The notes under the pieces: model-generated | Database searches by the model: none | Seen by the model: the letters and a program-made list of their open reading frames with translations, nothing else | What the model was told of the DNA's origin: nothing | Part shown: one piece after another, positions 35,167-43,758 of the stretch | Layout of the letters: each line of letters opens with the position of its first letter | How positions within the stretch are numbered: the first letter of the stretch is position 1 | Assembly (NCBI RefSeq): GCF_003443735.1 | Contig: NZ_CP031969.1 | Location: 4,340,001-4,404,000 of the forward strand | Length of the DNA: 64,000 bases | Origin: Streptomyces sp. CC0208 | GTDB lineage: Bacteria; Actinomycetota; Actinomycetes; Streptomycetales; Streptomycetaceae | Reading direction: 5' to 3' | Position numbers and translations under genes: made by a program

Positions 35167-35925
35167 CTACGCCTGGCCCCGGGGCCGCAGCCGTAGACCA
35201 TGCATGCCGTTGTCCACGGCGAGCACCGTGCCCACCGAGGCGCTTGACAAGGGGCTGGCCAGGTAGGCGATCGCCCCCGCGACCTCGTCGGCCGTCACCA
35301 GGCGGCCCGTCGGCTGGAAGGCGTCGAGCGCGGCCCGGGCCGCCGCCGGGTCCGCTGCCTGCTGCAGCGACCTGCCGATCCAGGGGGTGTCGGCGGAGCC
35401 AGGGGCGACGCAGTTGACCCGGATGCCCTCGCGGACGTGATCGGCCGCCATGGCCAGCGTCAGCGCGTACACCGCCCCCTTGCTGGCCGAGTACAGCACC
35501 CTCTGCTCCACCCCGGCCCAAGCCACGATCGAGCAGGTGTTGACGATCGACGCGGCGGGTGAGCGGCGCAGATGCGGTATCGCGTGCCGTGCGACCCTGA
35601 CCATTCCGACCACGTTGACGTCCAGTACGCGCGACCACTCGTCGTCGTCGTTCGCGGTGACGTCGCCGACAGCGCCGATCCCGGCGTTGTTCACGACGAC
35701 GTCCAGCCTGCCGAACCGCTCCACCACGGCGTCGACGGCGGCTTTCACCTCGGCGTCGTCGGTGACGTCGGCCTGGACGCCCGTGATGCCGTCCGGCAGC
35801 CCTTCCGGTTTCAGATCGAGAGCGGCGACCGTGGCTCCCCTACTGCTCAGCAGCTTCGCCGTGGCCAGCCCGATTCCCGACGCACCGCCGGTGACGACGG
35901 CGACCAATCCCGCGAAGTCACTCAT
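35167..35925 (-). CDS. Short-chain dehydrogenase/reductase
   Basis: This 252-residue SDR has the TGGASGIGLATAK cofactor motif, NNAG, and the catalytic YSASKGA (Tyr and Lys) with a preceding NTCSIVAW serine. It would oxidise or reduce a hydroxyl/keto group of a cluster intermediate. ATG 35925 was chosen because GGAGAGGA lies just before it; an in-frame GTG upstream would add six residues. It lies between the ATP-grasp ligase and the aminotransferase. Confidence 0.85.
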   Translation of the reverse strand: MSDFAGLVAVVTGGASGIGLATAKLLSSRGATVAALDLKPEGLPDGITGVQADVTDDAEVKAAVDAVVERFGRLDVVVNNAGIGAVGDVTANDDDEWSRVLDVNVVGMVRVARHAIPHLRRSPAASIVNTCSIVAWAGVEQRVLYSASKGAVYALTLAMAADHVREGIRVNCVAPGSADTPWIGRSLQQAADPAAARAALDAFQPTGRLVTADEVAGAIAYLASPLSSASVGTVLAVDNGMHGLRLRPRGQA

Positions 35926-35991
35926 GAATCCTCTCCACTCCACTCGGTGGCAAAGCCGCTTCGTCCCGGCGGGTGCCTGACCGGGCCCGGT

Positions 35992-37194
35992 TCACCCCAG
36001 TACGTCGGCGATGATGTCGACGCCCAGGTCGATCTCCTCGCGCGTGACGACCAGCGGGGGCGCCACCCGCAGGTGGCCCTTGGCCTCCTTGCACAGCAGA
36101 CCGCGTTCGGCCAGCTCCTCCGTCACCCGGCGTCCGGCCACACGCTCTTGCGCAAGCTGGACACCGGCCCACAGGCCGCGCCCCCGGACCTCCGTCACGC
36201 CGTCCAGCTCGGCGAGGCGGGCGTGCAGGTGCGCGCCCAGTTCGCGGGAGCGGGCCTGGAACTCCCCGGTGGCCAGGAGCCGCACCGCCGCGCGGCCGAC
36301 CGCGCACGCCAGAGGGTTGCCGCCGAACGTCGAGCCGTGGTCGCCAGGTGTGATCACGCCCAGCACGTCGGCGCGGCCGACCACCGCCGACACCGGCAGG
36401 AGCCCGCCGCTGAGGCTCTTGCCAAGGGTGTACATGTCCGCCCGGACACCTTCGTGGTCCAGCGCCAGGGTCGAGCCGGCCCGGGCCATTCCGCACTGGA
36501 CCTCATCGGCGACAAACAGCGTGTTGCTCTCGTCGCACAGCTCCCGGACCTCGCCAAGGTAACCCTTCGGCGGCACGATCACACCGGCCTCGCCCTGGAT
36601 GGGTTCCAGCAGAACCGCCGCCGTGTTCCCGGTGATCGCCGAGCGCAGCGCGTCGATGTCGCCGAACGGCACGACCTTGAAGCCGGGCGTGAACGGGCCG
36701 AAGCCGGCACGATGGCTGGCCTGCGTGGAGAACGAAACGATGGTCGTGGTCCGGCCGTGGAAGTTGGCGCCTGCCACAATGATCTCGGCGGCTCCATCCG
36801 GCACGCCCTTGACCTGGTAGGCCCACTTCCTGGCGATCTTCACGGCCGTGTCGACGGCCTCGCCGCCGGAGTTGGACAGCAGCACCGTCTCGGTGCCCGT
36901 CAGCTCCGCCAGTTCACGACAGAACGGTCCGTACTGATCGTGGTGGAACGCCCGGGTGCTCAGCGTCATCCTGTCGAGCTGCGCCTTCGCCGCGGCCACG
37001 AGTTCGGGGTGCCCGTGGCCGAAGTTGCTCGCGGAATACCCACCGTGGAAGTCGAGATAGCGCCGGCCCTCCACATCGGTCATCCAGGCACCCTCCCCCT
37101 CGGAAAGCACCACCGGGAACGGCACGGAGTCATGAGCTCCCCAGCGCTCGGCGAGGCTGATGTGGTCCTGAGCGGAGAGGACGTCCACAGGCAT
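35992..37194 (-). CDS. Class III PLP aminotransferase (ornithine/LysJ-type)
   Basis: This 400-residue fold-type I aminotransferase resembles ornithine aminotransferases and LysJ/ArgD. Visible are LSNSGGEAVDTAVKIARKW, the GRTTTIVSFST region, EPIQGEAGVIVPP, DEVQCGMARAG and the PLP lysine in TLGKSLSGGLLPVSA. In AmCP pathways such an enzyme aminates the semialdehyde or, after the transketolase step, a keto group. It may act on the carrier-bound unit or provide a diamino acid. The ATG at 37194 follows GAGGAG. Confidence 0.82.
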   Translation of the reverse strand: MPVDVLSAQDHISLAERWGAHDSVPFPVVLSEGEGAWMTDVEGRRYLDFHGGYSASNFGHGHPELVAAAKAQLDRMTLSTRAFHHDQYGPFCRELAELTGTETVLLSNSGGEAVDTAVKIARKWAYQVKGVPDGAAEIIVAGANFHGRTTTIVSFSTQASHRAGFGPFTPGFKVVPFGDIDALRSAITGNTAAVLLEPIQGEAGVIVPPKGYLGEVRELCDESNTLFVADEVQCGMARAGSTLALDHEGVRADMYTLGKSLSGGLLPVSAVVGRADVLGVITPGDHGSTFGGNPLACAVGRAAVRLLATGEFQARSRELGAHLHARLAELDGVTEVRGRGLWAGVQLAQERVAGRRVTEELAERGLLCKEAKGHLRVAPPLVVTREEIDLGVDIIADVLG

Positions 37195-37293
37195 GGCGAA
37201 ACTCCTCGTGCAAGCTCCCTGCCGGAGCCGCTGTCGTAGGGATGGTCCTGCTGGATCTGCCGTGGCTTGCGCGCGTGCGTCATGGAGCCGCCG

Positions 37294-38085
37294 CTACGCC
37301 TTGCGGCCGACTCCGGCGTAGATGGCGAGGTCGGACTGTTCTCCGGACATCCCCTCAGCGGGCTGCCATCGGGCTGCGGGCACCACACCGGGCGCAACCA
37401 GCTCGAAATCCCCGAAGAATTCGGTGACCTGCGCTCGGGTGCGGGGATACATGTCCTCGAAGGCGCGTTCCAGCGTCTCCGCGTTGTTGCGGTCCGCCCA
37501 GGGGATGTCGCCCGCGATGTGGGAGACCACCAGATAGCTTCCGGAGGGCAGGGATTCACGCAGGACTGCGGTGATCCCTTCGGGATCGGCGTCCTCCGGC
37601 ACGAAGTGCAGGACCGCGGCCAGCACACAGGCCACCGGGCGGCCGGACCGGATCAACTTCTGGATGGCCGGCTGGGCCAGCAGCTCCTCGGGGTTTTGAA
37701 TGTCGGCCTGGACGAAGTCCGCCCCCTTCGTGCCGGCGATGAGGGCGCGCGTGCGCTGACCCACCGCATGATCGACGTCGCAGTAGACGACGGAACCCGA
37801 GGGTGATGCCGACAGGGCGATCTCGTGCGTGTTCGGCGAAACGGGGAAGCCGGAGCCGATGTCGATGAACTGGTCGACACCCTGTCGGCTCAGCCAGCGC
37901 ACCGCCCGCGAAAGGAAGAACCGGTTCTCCTGCATGGCCGCAAGCAGGTCGGGCGCCTGCAGTCGAATCCAGGCACCGGCCGACCGGTCGGCCTCGAGAC
38001 CGCTGTCACCACCTATGAAGTAGTCGTATACGCGTGCGGATTCACTGCCTCCGGCAGGTCGCTGAGTCACATTATCTATGGTCAT
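37294..38085 (-). CDS. SAM-dependent methyltransferase (PF04672 type)
   Basis: This 263-residue protein has the streptomycete PF04672 signature: SARVYDYFIGGDSGLEADR, AMQENRFFLSRAVRWL, FIDIGSGFPVSPNTHEIA and VYCDVDHAV. The glycine-rich DIGSG loop binds SAM. Members occur beside many antibiotic clusters and their targets are mostly unknown. I began at ATG 38085 (MTIDNVTQ); the longer open frame upstream reads into the intergenic region. It is divergent from the hydrolase-MFS unit. Confidence 0.78.
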   Translation of the reverse strand: MTIDNVTQRPAGGSESARVYDYFIGGDSGLEADRSAGAWIRLQAPDLLAAMQENRFFLSRAVRWLSRQGVDQFIDIGSGFPVSPNTHEIALSASPSGSVVYCDVDHAVGQRTRALIAGTKGADFVQADIQNPEELLAQPAIQKLIRSGRPVACVLAAVLHFVPEDADPEGITAVLRESLPSGSYLVVSHIAGDIPWADRNNAETLERAFEDMYPRTRAQVTEFFGDFELVAPGVVPAARWQPAEGMSGEQSDLAIYAGVGRKA

Positions 38086-38211
38086 GGCGCGACGTGCTTC
38101 CCCTCGACGATCCACTTCTGTCGACCCCTGGCAGGTCGCCCGGCAGGAAAAGAGTGGCACGCACCGCGGGTGCACCGGAGTAAGCAAGAGGCTTATCCAC
38201 CGCGGAGAAAT

Positions 38212-38274
38212 TTCAACGTACCGTGTCCTGGCGGACGAACCTGCCGCAGATGCGTGATCGGCCTCCGTATCGAA
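38212..38274 (+). promoter_or_regulatory. Copy D (divergent) of the 63-bp cluster promoter element
   Basis: This plus-strand copy shares TCAAC, GTGTCC, CG.A.GAACC and the 14-base TGCCGCAGATGCG-like centre with copy B. Similarity is good over the first 40 bp and weak afterwards (about 35 of 63 identical to copy B). It ends 41 bp before the hydrolase start codon. The same 230-bp gap also holds the start region of the divergent methyltransferase gene. Confidence 0.55.
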
Positions 38275-38315
38275 GCATCGAGGCGCACCGTTGACACCTA
38301 AATGCTGGGGGATTG

Positions 38316-39311
38316 ATGCCGCTTCATCCCGTCGTCGAGGGAATCAGAAAGTTTCGCATGGCAACCGGGTTCACTCCGCTCTACACCATGTCGGTGGAGG
38401 AGGCCAGGAAAGCGGACAGTGAAACCGAGGCCGAAATCTGGGAGTGGATCAAGCAGCCCGAAGAGATATTCGACCTGGATATCGAAGGCCCGGTCGGCCC
38501 GCTGACCCTCAGGGTGTACCGCCCCCAGAAAGAGTGCGACGAGCCGCTTCCCGTTCTGGTGTACTTCTTCGGCGGCGGCTTCGTCGTCGGTTCGCTGGAC
38601 ACCTCGGAGGCGATCTGTCGCGCACTGGCCGCCATGGTTCCCTGCGTGGTCGTTTCCGTGGGCTACCGGCTGGCGCCCGAACACCCCTTCCCTGCCGCCA
38701 CCGAGGACTGCTATGCCGCCGTGCAGTGGGTGGCGGAGAACGCGTCCCGGTTCGGTGCGGACGGCGAGCGGATCGCGGTCGCAGGGGACAGCAACGGCGG
38801 AACCCTGGCCGCGGCGATATCGCTGATGGCCAGAGACGCCGACGGGCCCCGGATCTCCGCCCAGGTGCTCATCTACCCGGCGATGCACCATGGATCGGCG
38901 ACGGACTCCATGCGTGACAACAAGGACCCGATGTTCTTCAACGGCCACTCGGTCCCCTGGTTCTGGAACCTCTACCTGGCCGATCCCGCGGACGGCGCCT
39001 CGCCCTACGCTTCACCACTCAACGCGACCGACCACAGCGGACTTCCCGCGGCACTGATGATCACCGCCGAATTCTGTCCGCTGCGCGACGAGGGCGAGGC
39101 CTACGCGAATATTCTCTCGGCCGCGAACGTACCGGTGGAATACCGCCGGTACGAGGATCTTCCCCACGGCTTCATGTCCATGGCCGCAGTACTCGACAAA
39201 GCCAGGGAAGCACTGGACGAGATCGTCGCATTCCTGCGTCGGCGGCTGACCGTGGCCGACATGGAGGAAACCGTCTCGACTGCTGATCGGAGTAATGATA
39301 GCCATGCATGA
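38316..39311 (+). CDS. Alpha/beta hydrolase (HSL-type esterase) with altered oxyanion motif
   Basis: This 331-residue protein matches the hormone-sensitive-lipase esterase family, with the nucleophile in VAGDSNGGTLAAA, a late Asp and the His in DLPHGFMSMAA. The usual HGGG oxyanion-hole motif reads YFFGGGFVVGSL, so the His is Phe. It may hydrolyse an ester, amide or thioester during product maturation or resistance. ATG 38316 follows GGGGG; a TTG one codon upstream is possible. Copy D of the shared promoter element lies 41 bp upstream. It is cotranscribed with the MFS gene. Confidence 0.83.
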   Translation: MPLHPVVEGIRKFRMATGFTPLYTMSVEEARKADSETEAEIWEWIKQPEEIFDLDIEGPVGPLTLRVYRPQKECDEPLPVLVYFFGGGFVVGSLDTSEAICRALAAMVPCVVVSVGYRLAPEHPFPAATEDCYAAVQWVAENASRFGADGERIAVAGDSNGGTLAAAISLMARDADGPRISAQVLIYPAMHHGSATDSMRDNKDPMFFNGHSVPWFWNLYLADPADGASPYASPLNATDHSGLPAALMITAEFCPLRDEGEAYANILSAANVPVEYRRYEDLPHGFMSMAAVLDKAREALDEIVAFLRRRLTVADMEETVSTADRSNDSHA

Positions 39312-39335
39312 ACCGACCGCGAACCGAGGTGCAAT

Positions 39336-40604
39336 GTGAGCATTTCGGAAACCCTGTCACAGACGGAAACAGAGCCGGCGCCTGCCGCCCCGCAGAAACC
39401 GGTCGGCGGCCGCAACACAGCGGTCCTGGTCGGCTTCACCGCCGTGACCAGTCTCGCCGACGGCGTCATGAAGACGGCCCTGCCGTTCCTCGCGGCGCAG
39501 CTCACCACTTCCCCCACCCGGATCACCGCGGTCTCGATGACGCTCACACTGCCCTGGTTGCTGATCGCACTGCACATCGGTGTGCTGGTCGATCACTTCG
39601 ACCGGCGTCGGCTGCTGTGGGTGGCGAACGGGATGCGGATGGCGATAATGGGCTGGCTCACTCTCTCCGCCCTGGGTGACGGCGTCGGACTTGCCCAGCT
39701 CTTCATCGGCGGCGCGGTCCTCGGCGTCGCCGACGTACTCGCGTCGATCTCCGCGTCCGCCCTGGTCCCCGCGGCGATCCCGGAGGCGGGCCGGGAACGG
39801 GCCAACGCCTGGATGCTCGGGGCCGAGACCGTGGGATTCGAGTTCGCCGGACCGTCCATCGGTGGCCTGCTGCTGGCCGCGGGGACCGCGTTGGCGCTGG
39901 GGGCCATCGGCATCTCGTACACAGTGGCAGCGCTCGCGCTGCTTGTGCTGGTGGGCCGGTTCCAGGCGGCCGGGCGCGCCCCCGGAGCGGCTCCCGGCTC
40001 GGTCGGCAGCCGGATCGTCGAAGGGCTGCGCTTCATCTGGCAGAACCGGGTGCTGCGCACCCTGATGCTGGTCGTGGCCGTACTGAACGCCACGTGGGGC
40101 GCATGGCTGGCGCTGTTCCCGCTGTACGCCACGCAGACCCTGGCGCTGAGCCCGCAGCGGTACGGCTTCGCGCTCAGCGCGCTCGGCATCGGCGGACTGA
40201 CCGGCACGCTGGTGGTGGCTCCGCTGAACCGGCTCCTGGGCCGGCGCTGGGCCATGTTCGCCGCTCCCTTCGGCACCACCAGCCTGGTCGCCCTGCCCGC
40301 CTTGACCACCAGTCTGTGGGCAGTGACGGTCGGGGCCTTCCTCGGTGGTATGGGAGGCACTCTCTGGACCGTCAACGCCCGCACCATCACCCAGCGGCTG
40401 GTTCCCGACGAGATGCTCGGCAGGTTCAGCGCCACGTTCCGCTTCGCCGCCTTCGGCGTCCTGCCGCTGGGCGCCGGCCTGGTGGGCGTGCTGGCCGAAC
40501 TCATCGACGCACGACTGGCCTTCGGGGCGTTCGCGCTGGTGACGACGGCGACCTTGGTGCCCTTCTTCAGGAACATCACCCCCTCGGCGCTGGGATCGCG
40601 CTGA
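39336..40604 (+). CDS. MFS transporter, probable product exporter
   Basis: This 422-residue membrane protein has about 12 hydrophobic segments in two halves. The first loop motif appears as HIGVLVDHFDRRRLLW. It resembles EntS/MFS_3 exporters, and a role in exporting the cluster product and in self-protection is likely. The start is GTG 39336, 24 bp after the hydrolase stop. It converges on the PPTase gene, with a strong hairpin between. Confidence 0.85.
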   Translation: MSISETLSQTETEPAPAAPQKPVGGRNTAVLVGFTAVTSLADGVMKTALPFLAAQLTTSPTRITAVSMTLTLPWLLIALHIGVLVDHFDRRRLLWVANGMRMAIMGWLTLSALGDGVGLAQLFIGGAVLGVADVLASISASALVPAAIPEAGRERANAWMLGAETVGFEFAGPSIGGLLLAAGTALALGAIGISYTVAALALLVLVGRFQAAGRAPGAAPGSVGSRIVEGLRFIWQNRVLRTLMLVVAVLNATWGAWLALFPLYATQTLALSPQRYGFALSALGIGGLTGTLVVAPLNRLLGRRWAMFAAPFGTTSLVALPALTTSLWAVTVGAFLGGMGGTLWTVNARTITQRLVPDEMLGRFSATFRFAAFGVLPLGAGLVGVLAELIDARLAFGAFALVTTATLVPFFRNITPSALGSR

Positions 40605-40671
40605 GTCGGACCGCCAGGCCCTGCGTGACGTCGACCGCCGACCAGGCGGCGGACGGCCCGGGGAAAAAGAG

Positions 40672-40730
40672 AGACCTTCCGGCCCGTCGGGCGAGATGTC
40701 CTCCATCTCGACTGGCGGGCCGGAAGGTCT
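40672..40730 (-). terminator. Bipartite hairpin terminator between the convergent MFS and PPTase genes
   Basis: AGACCTTCCGGCCCG (40672-40686) pairs exactly with CGGGCCGGAAGGTCT (40716-40730), a 15-bp stem. Inside the loop CGAGATG pairs with CATCTCG as a second hairpin. On the minus strand the stem is followed by CTCTCTTTTTC, a U-tract-like end, so it is a textbook terminator for the PPTase operon. It can also fold for the MFS transcript. Confidence 0.88.
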
Positions 40731-40739
40731 GGTGCTGTG

Positions 40740-41495
40740 TCAGCCCCGTGCCGGCGAACGCAGGCCGGGAACCAACCGAACGACGTCGTCGACGAGTTCC
40801 GCGCCACTGCGCACGGACAGGGACGGCCGGGGTCCGCGTATCGCGAGCGATCCCACGTACGGGGCGGGCAGCACGAGGTCGCACAGAGCGAAGTCCTCCG
40901 GGCGGCCGAGCTCCTCGGGGAGCGCGACCGGCGTCGAGTCGAGGATTTCGACGCGCCTCGGGTGGATCTGCAGGCCTTTGCCCACGGCCTTCAGCAGGGC
41001 TTCCTTGCGCGTCCACAGGCGCGCGAAGTCAGCGTAGCCCCGGCAGGCCGCGCGCTCGCGCTCCGTCAGCGCCGACGTGGGCGGCCGCTCGCCCGCAGTG
41101 GCGTCCTCGATGTCGACGCCGACAGCCCGGTCCGATACGGCCACCACGGCGAGCCCCCCGACGTGCGAGAGCGAGAAGTCGGGTCCGGCGTCCGCGGTCT
41201 CCACGACCGGTTTCCCATGGGTGCGGTCACCGCAGTGGGCGCAGGTCCGGTCGAAGCCCAGCGCCGCCGGATCCACGCCCATTCTTTCGCCGAGGACCAG
41301 CCGCGTCAGAACCCACGCGGCGAGGAAACGCTGCCGGTCCGCCTCGCGCAGGATCCGCCGGCTGCGGACGCGGTCGCGGTCGTCCAGGAGTACGGCGAGC
41401 GACTCGGGCACCTGGTCCACGCCGACGTACCAGACGTCGGCCGCGGACACCGCGTTCCGGTCCGCGGCCGGCACTGTCTGCAGCGGTCCTGCCAT
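40740..41495 (-). CDS. Sfp-type 4'-phosphopantetheinyl transferase
   Basis: This 251-residue PPTase attaches phosphopantetheine to carrier proteins. The motifs FSLSHVGGLAVVAVSDRAVGVDIED and LWTRKEALLKAVGKGLQIHP (WxxKEA type) are present. It probably serves the adjacent small ACP and the NRPS at the right end of the window. I chose ATG 41495; an upstream ATG at 41578 would add a Arg/Ser-rich tail of about 28 residues. It is the last gene of the diiron oxygenase-aaRS-like-ACP-PPTase group, before a strong terminator. Confidence 0.9.
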   Translation of the reverse strand: MAGPLQTVPAADRNAVSAADVWYVGVDQVPESLAVLLDDRDRVRSRRILREADRQRFLAAWVLTRLVLGERMGVDPAALGFDRTCAHCGDRTHGKPVVETADAGPDFSLSHVGGLAVVAVSDRAVGVDIEDATAGERPPTSALTERERAACRGYADFARLWTRKEALLKAVGKGLQIHPRRVEILDSTPVALPEELGRPEDFALCDLVLPAPYVGSLAIRGPRPSLSVRSGAELVDDVVRLVPGLRSPARG

Positions 41496-41628
41496 TGTTC
41501 TCGGCCTCCGGCTCGGGTGGCTCTGTGGGCGGCCACGGCGAGATCGCGTGGCCAACGCCGCATGGAGCGCAGTGGACATGAGCACGGTGTCCACGACGCT
41601 CCTGCGTTCCCGGCATCGAGTCGTTCCG

Positions 41629-41859
41629 TCAGCCCACCGGCATGAGGAACTTCGCGCTGATCCGGTCGAGCGTACGGAAATCGCTGACGTCCAGCGAGCC
41701 GACATCGATCGGCTCTCCGGACAGCTCTTCCAGCAGAGCGATGAACTCCAGGAACGAGACCGAAGCGATGAGCCGGGATTCGATCAGATCGGTGTCCCCG
41801 GTGATCTCCGTCTGCAGATCCGGGTTCTTGGACCGGATCCAGTTGATGACTTCCTCCAT
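41629..41859 (-). CDS. Stand-alone acyl/aminoacyl carrier protein
   Basis: This 76-residue carrier protein has a likely phosphopantetheine serine at Ser33 in LIESRLIASVSFLEF. The motif reads ASV instead of the usual DSL, but the IESR.I.S..F..F pattern resembles carrier proteins that partner aaRS-like amino acid:CP ligases. The ligase gene lies 11 bp upstream and a PPTase downstream. It therefore probably carries a single amino acid as an aminoacyl thioester. Confidence 0.85.
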   Translation of the reverse strand: MEEVINWIRSKNPDLQTEITGDTDLIESRLIASVSFLEFIALLEELSGEPIDVGSLDVSDFRTLDRISAKFLMPVG

Positions 41860-41870
41860 ACCATTTCCTC

Positions 41871-42695
41871 CTAAACTACGGGCTCGTTGAGCGCGGCGAG
41901 CGCCCGCTGAGGGTCGCCGTGCACCTGCAGTACGGCATGGACCCAGCGCTCCACACCGAAAGCCAGGCAGCCGCTGTAGGCGTCCTCGTCTCCGAAGGAG
42001 ATGCCCAGACGCTCACCGAAGAAATTGCGGTGCCGATTGACCGATGCGATGGCCGTCCCGTCGTCCGACACGAACTCGAACTTCACGGGATCCATCTGGT
42101 TGAGCAGCGCCCGCGATCCGCTTCCGAGGTAGAACGGATCCGTCGCGGGCTCGTGACGGACCTTGATCCCCAGCCGGTCGGCCAGGCCCAGCACGAGCTC
42201 GGTGGCCCGGGTCAGGTGGTCCACCACGCCTTCCCTGCTGCCGACGTAGAGCGCTTCACGCATGTGGAAGGAACGCAGCCGGCGCAGGCCGTCGTAGTGG
42301 TCCTCGTTCCTGAAGCAGCGGCCGATCGAGGTGATGACCTCCGGCGTCTGCAGACGGCGCCCCGCGAGACTCAGGAGCAGGCCGTAACAGGTCGCCGTGG
42401 GAAGGCAGTTGCCGGTCGGAACGAGAGTGTTCTCGCCGGACGGAGCCGTGGCCTCCCCGCGCGCCAGGACACCGCGGGTCTCGTCCGTGAGCGTGGCCAC
42501 GGGCAGCGCGAGGTGCGGGAAGTTGCGGAAGAAGTCGAGGCGCGCCAGGTCCTCCACGGGGAGCAGCGCCGGGCCGGCCACCGGCCGAGCCCCCAAGGTG
42601 ACGGCGATCTCCCGGAAGCGGGCCTCCAGGGCATCGAAAAGGGCGACCTCCTCAGATTCAAGAACCGTGATTCCAGGGGCGACAAACGCCGGCAT
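41871..42695 (-). CDS. Aminoacyl-tRNA-synthetase-like amino acid:carrier-protein ligase
   Basis: This 274-residue protein is a trimmed class II synthetase core related to atypical seryl-tRNA synthetases. It has no N-terminal tRNA-binding arm. Visible are the Cys in GNCLPTATCYGLLL, the class II motif 2 loop GRCFRNEDHYDGLRRLRSFHMRE and the motif 3 region SGCLAFGVERWVHAVL. Known members load Gly or Ala onto a small carrier protein, not onto tRNA. The ACP gene follows by 11 bp. The amino acid here is unknown. Confidence 0.86.
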   Translation of the reverse strand: MPAFVAPGITVLESEEVALFDALEARFREIAVTLGARPVAGPALLPVEDLARLDFFRNFPHLALPVATLTDETRGVLARGEATAPSGENTLVPTGNCLPTATCYGLLLSLAGRRLQTPEVITSIGRCFRNEDHYDGLRRLRSFHMREALYVGSREGVVDHLTRATELVLGLADRLGIKVRHEPATDPFYLGSGSRALLNQMDPVKFEFVSDDGTAIASVNRHRNFFGERLGISFGDEDAYSGCLAFGVERWVHAVLQVHGDPQRALAALNEPVV

Positions 42696-42707
42696 GAGGA
42701 TCTCCCG

Positions 42708-43583
42708 TCAGCGGAACAGACCGATGCGTCGATAGAAGTGGTTGGTTCGTTTGGTGATGCGGGCCGTGATCGCCGCCCTCGCCGGGTCGGCGATGACAGC
42801 GGCTCGAAAACGTGCCGGATTGGGGATACCGGCATCCTGGTAGGCTTCGCGGCTGTAGAGCATCTGGATGATCAGATCGATATATCCGCGCAGGTACCGG
42901 GCGACCTCTTCGATTTCTTCGGCGGAGTGCTTCCGCCGCACCTCGTCGAAGAGCGCCGACACCAGCTTGCCGCCGAAAGCGATATGCCGGGACTCGTCCC
43001 GGTGGTGGATGCGGTTGACTTCGCGCACCGTTTCCGGGAGGTTCTCGTCGGCCGCCATCTTGGCGTTGAAGTAGTCACCGATCTGCTCGAAGATGAGTAT
43101 CTGACTGAAGACGATGAAGTTGTTCATCTCCGGCGAGCGGTCATCTGTCGGAAACACCATGCGCCGGTCCGGATAGATACGGCCGGCATACCGCAGACAG
43201 AACTCGGCGAAGAACCACATGTGCTCGTTCTCTTCACCGATGAAGTGGTGGAAGTACGGCGTGGGGATCTCGTAGCCGGGGGTGTGGATACGGCGCATCA
43301 CCTCGATGAGCAGCTCCCTGATGCCATGGGCAATCAGGCTGTAGAGGTTGACGCTTTCCCATCGCGAGAGCTCGATGAGCTGTTCCCGACTCAGTTCGTG
43401 TTCCGCGGGCGTGCCGTGAACGGACAGCAGCTCCCGGCTCATCCACAGGTCTTTGGGCTCGATCGATTCGGGCCACTGGAAGGTGCGGTACGGATTGTAG
43501 TAGTCATCGACGGAAACGTCGATCAGCCGGTGCACGGCTCGGGAGAACTCTTCCGTCCACTCGATTGTCGTCGGGGCTGACAC
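42708..43583 (-). CDS. AurF-like diiron oxygenase
   Basis: This 291-residue helical protein carries all AurF-type iron ligands: Glu76 (SRWESV), Glu118 and His121 (EENEH), Glu166 (FEQIGD), and His193, Glu197, His200 (HHRDESRH). AurF-type enzymes N-oxygenate amines to hydroxylamines or nitro groups; relatives hydroxylate carrier-bound acids. The next gene is an amino acid:CP ligase, so an aminoacyl-ACP is the likely substrate. The start is GTG 43583 just after GGAGG. Copy A of the shared promoter element lies 68 bp upstream. Confidence 0.87.
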   Translation of the reverse strand: MSAPTTIEWTEEFSRAVHRLIDVSVDDYYNPYRTFQWPESIEPKDLWMSRELLSVHGTPAEHELSREQLIELSRWESVNLYSLIAHGIRELLIEVMRRIHTPGYEIPTPYFHHFIGEENEHMWFFAEFCLRYAGRIYPDRRMVFPTDDRSPEMNNFIVFSQILIFEQIGDYFNAKMAADENLPETVREVNRIHHRDESRHIAFGGKLVSALFDEVRRKHSAEEIEEVARYLRGYIDLIIQMLYSREAYQDAGIPNPARFRAAVIADPARAAITARITKRTNHFYRRIGLFR

Positions 43584-43651
43584 GTGACCTCCGCATTAGG
43601 ACCATTGGTTGACCGGCCGACACCACCGGTTGCCGCGCCTGGAAGAACGCT

Positions 43652-43714
43652 ACGACCGGGTCGGCGTCAGGAGCGTCCGCAACGATTTCATTCGCGGAGA
43701 CCCAGTGCGTTGAC
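43652..43714 (-). promoter_or_regulatory. Copy A of the 63-bp cluster promoter element
   Basis: On the minus strand this copy starts GTCAACGCACTGGGTC, contains CGCGAATGAAAT and TTGCGGACGC, and ends GCCGACCCGGTCGT. It aligns without gaps to copy B (53982-54044) at about 48 of 63 positions. It ends 68 bp upstream of the diiron oxygenase start, almost the same spacing as copy C to the LysX-like gene (66 bp). Confidence 0.78.
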
Positions 43715-43758
43715 GTTTCTCCCCCGCCGCTAGGCGCCCGGCTTACCCCGAAGGGGAC

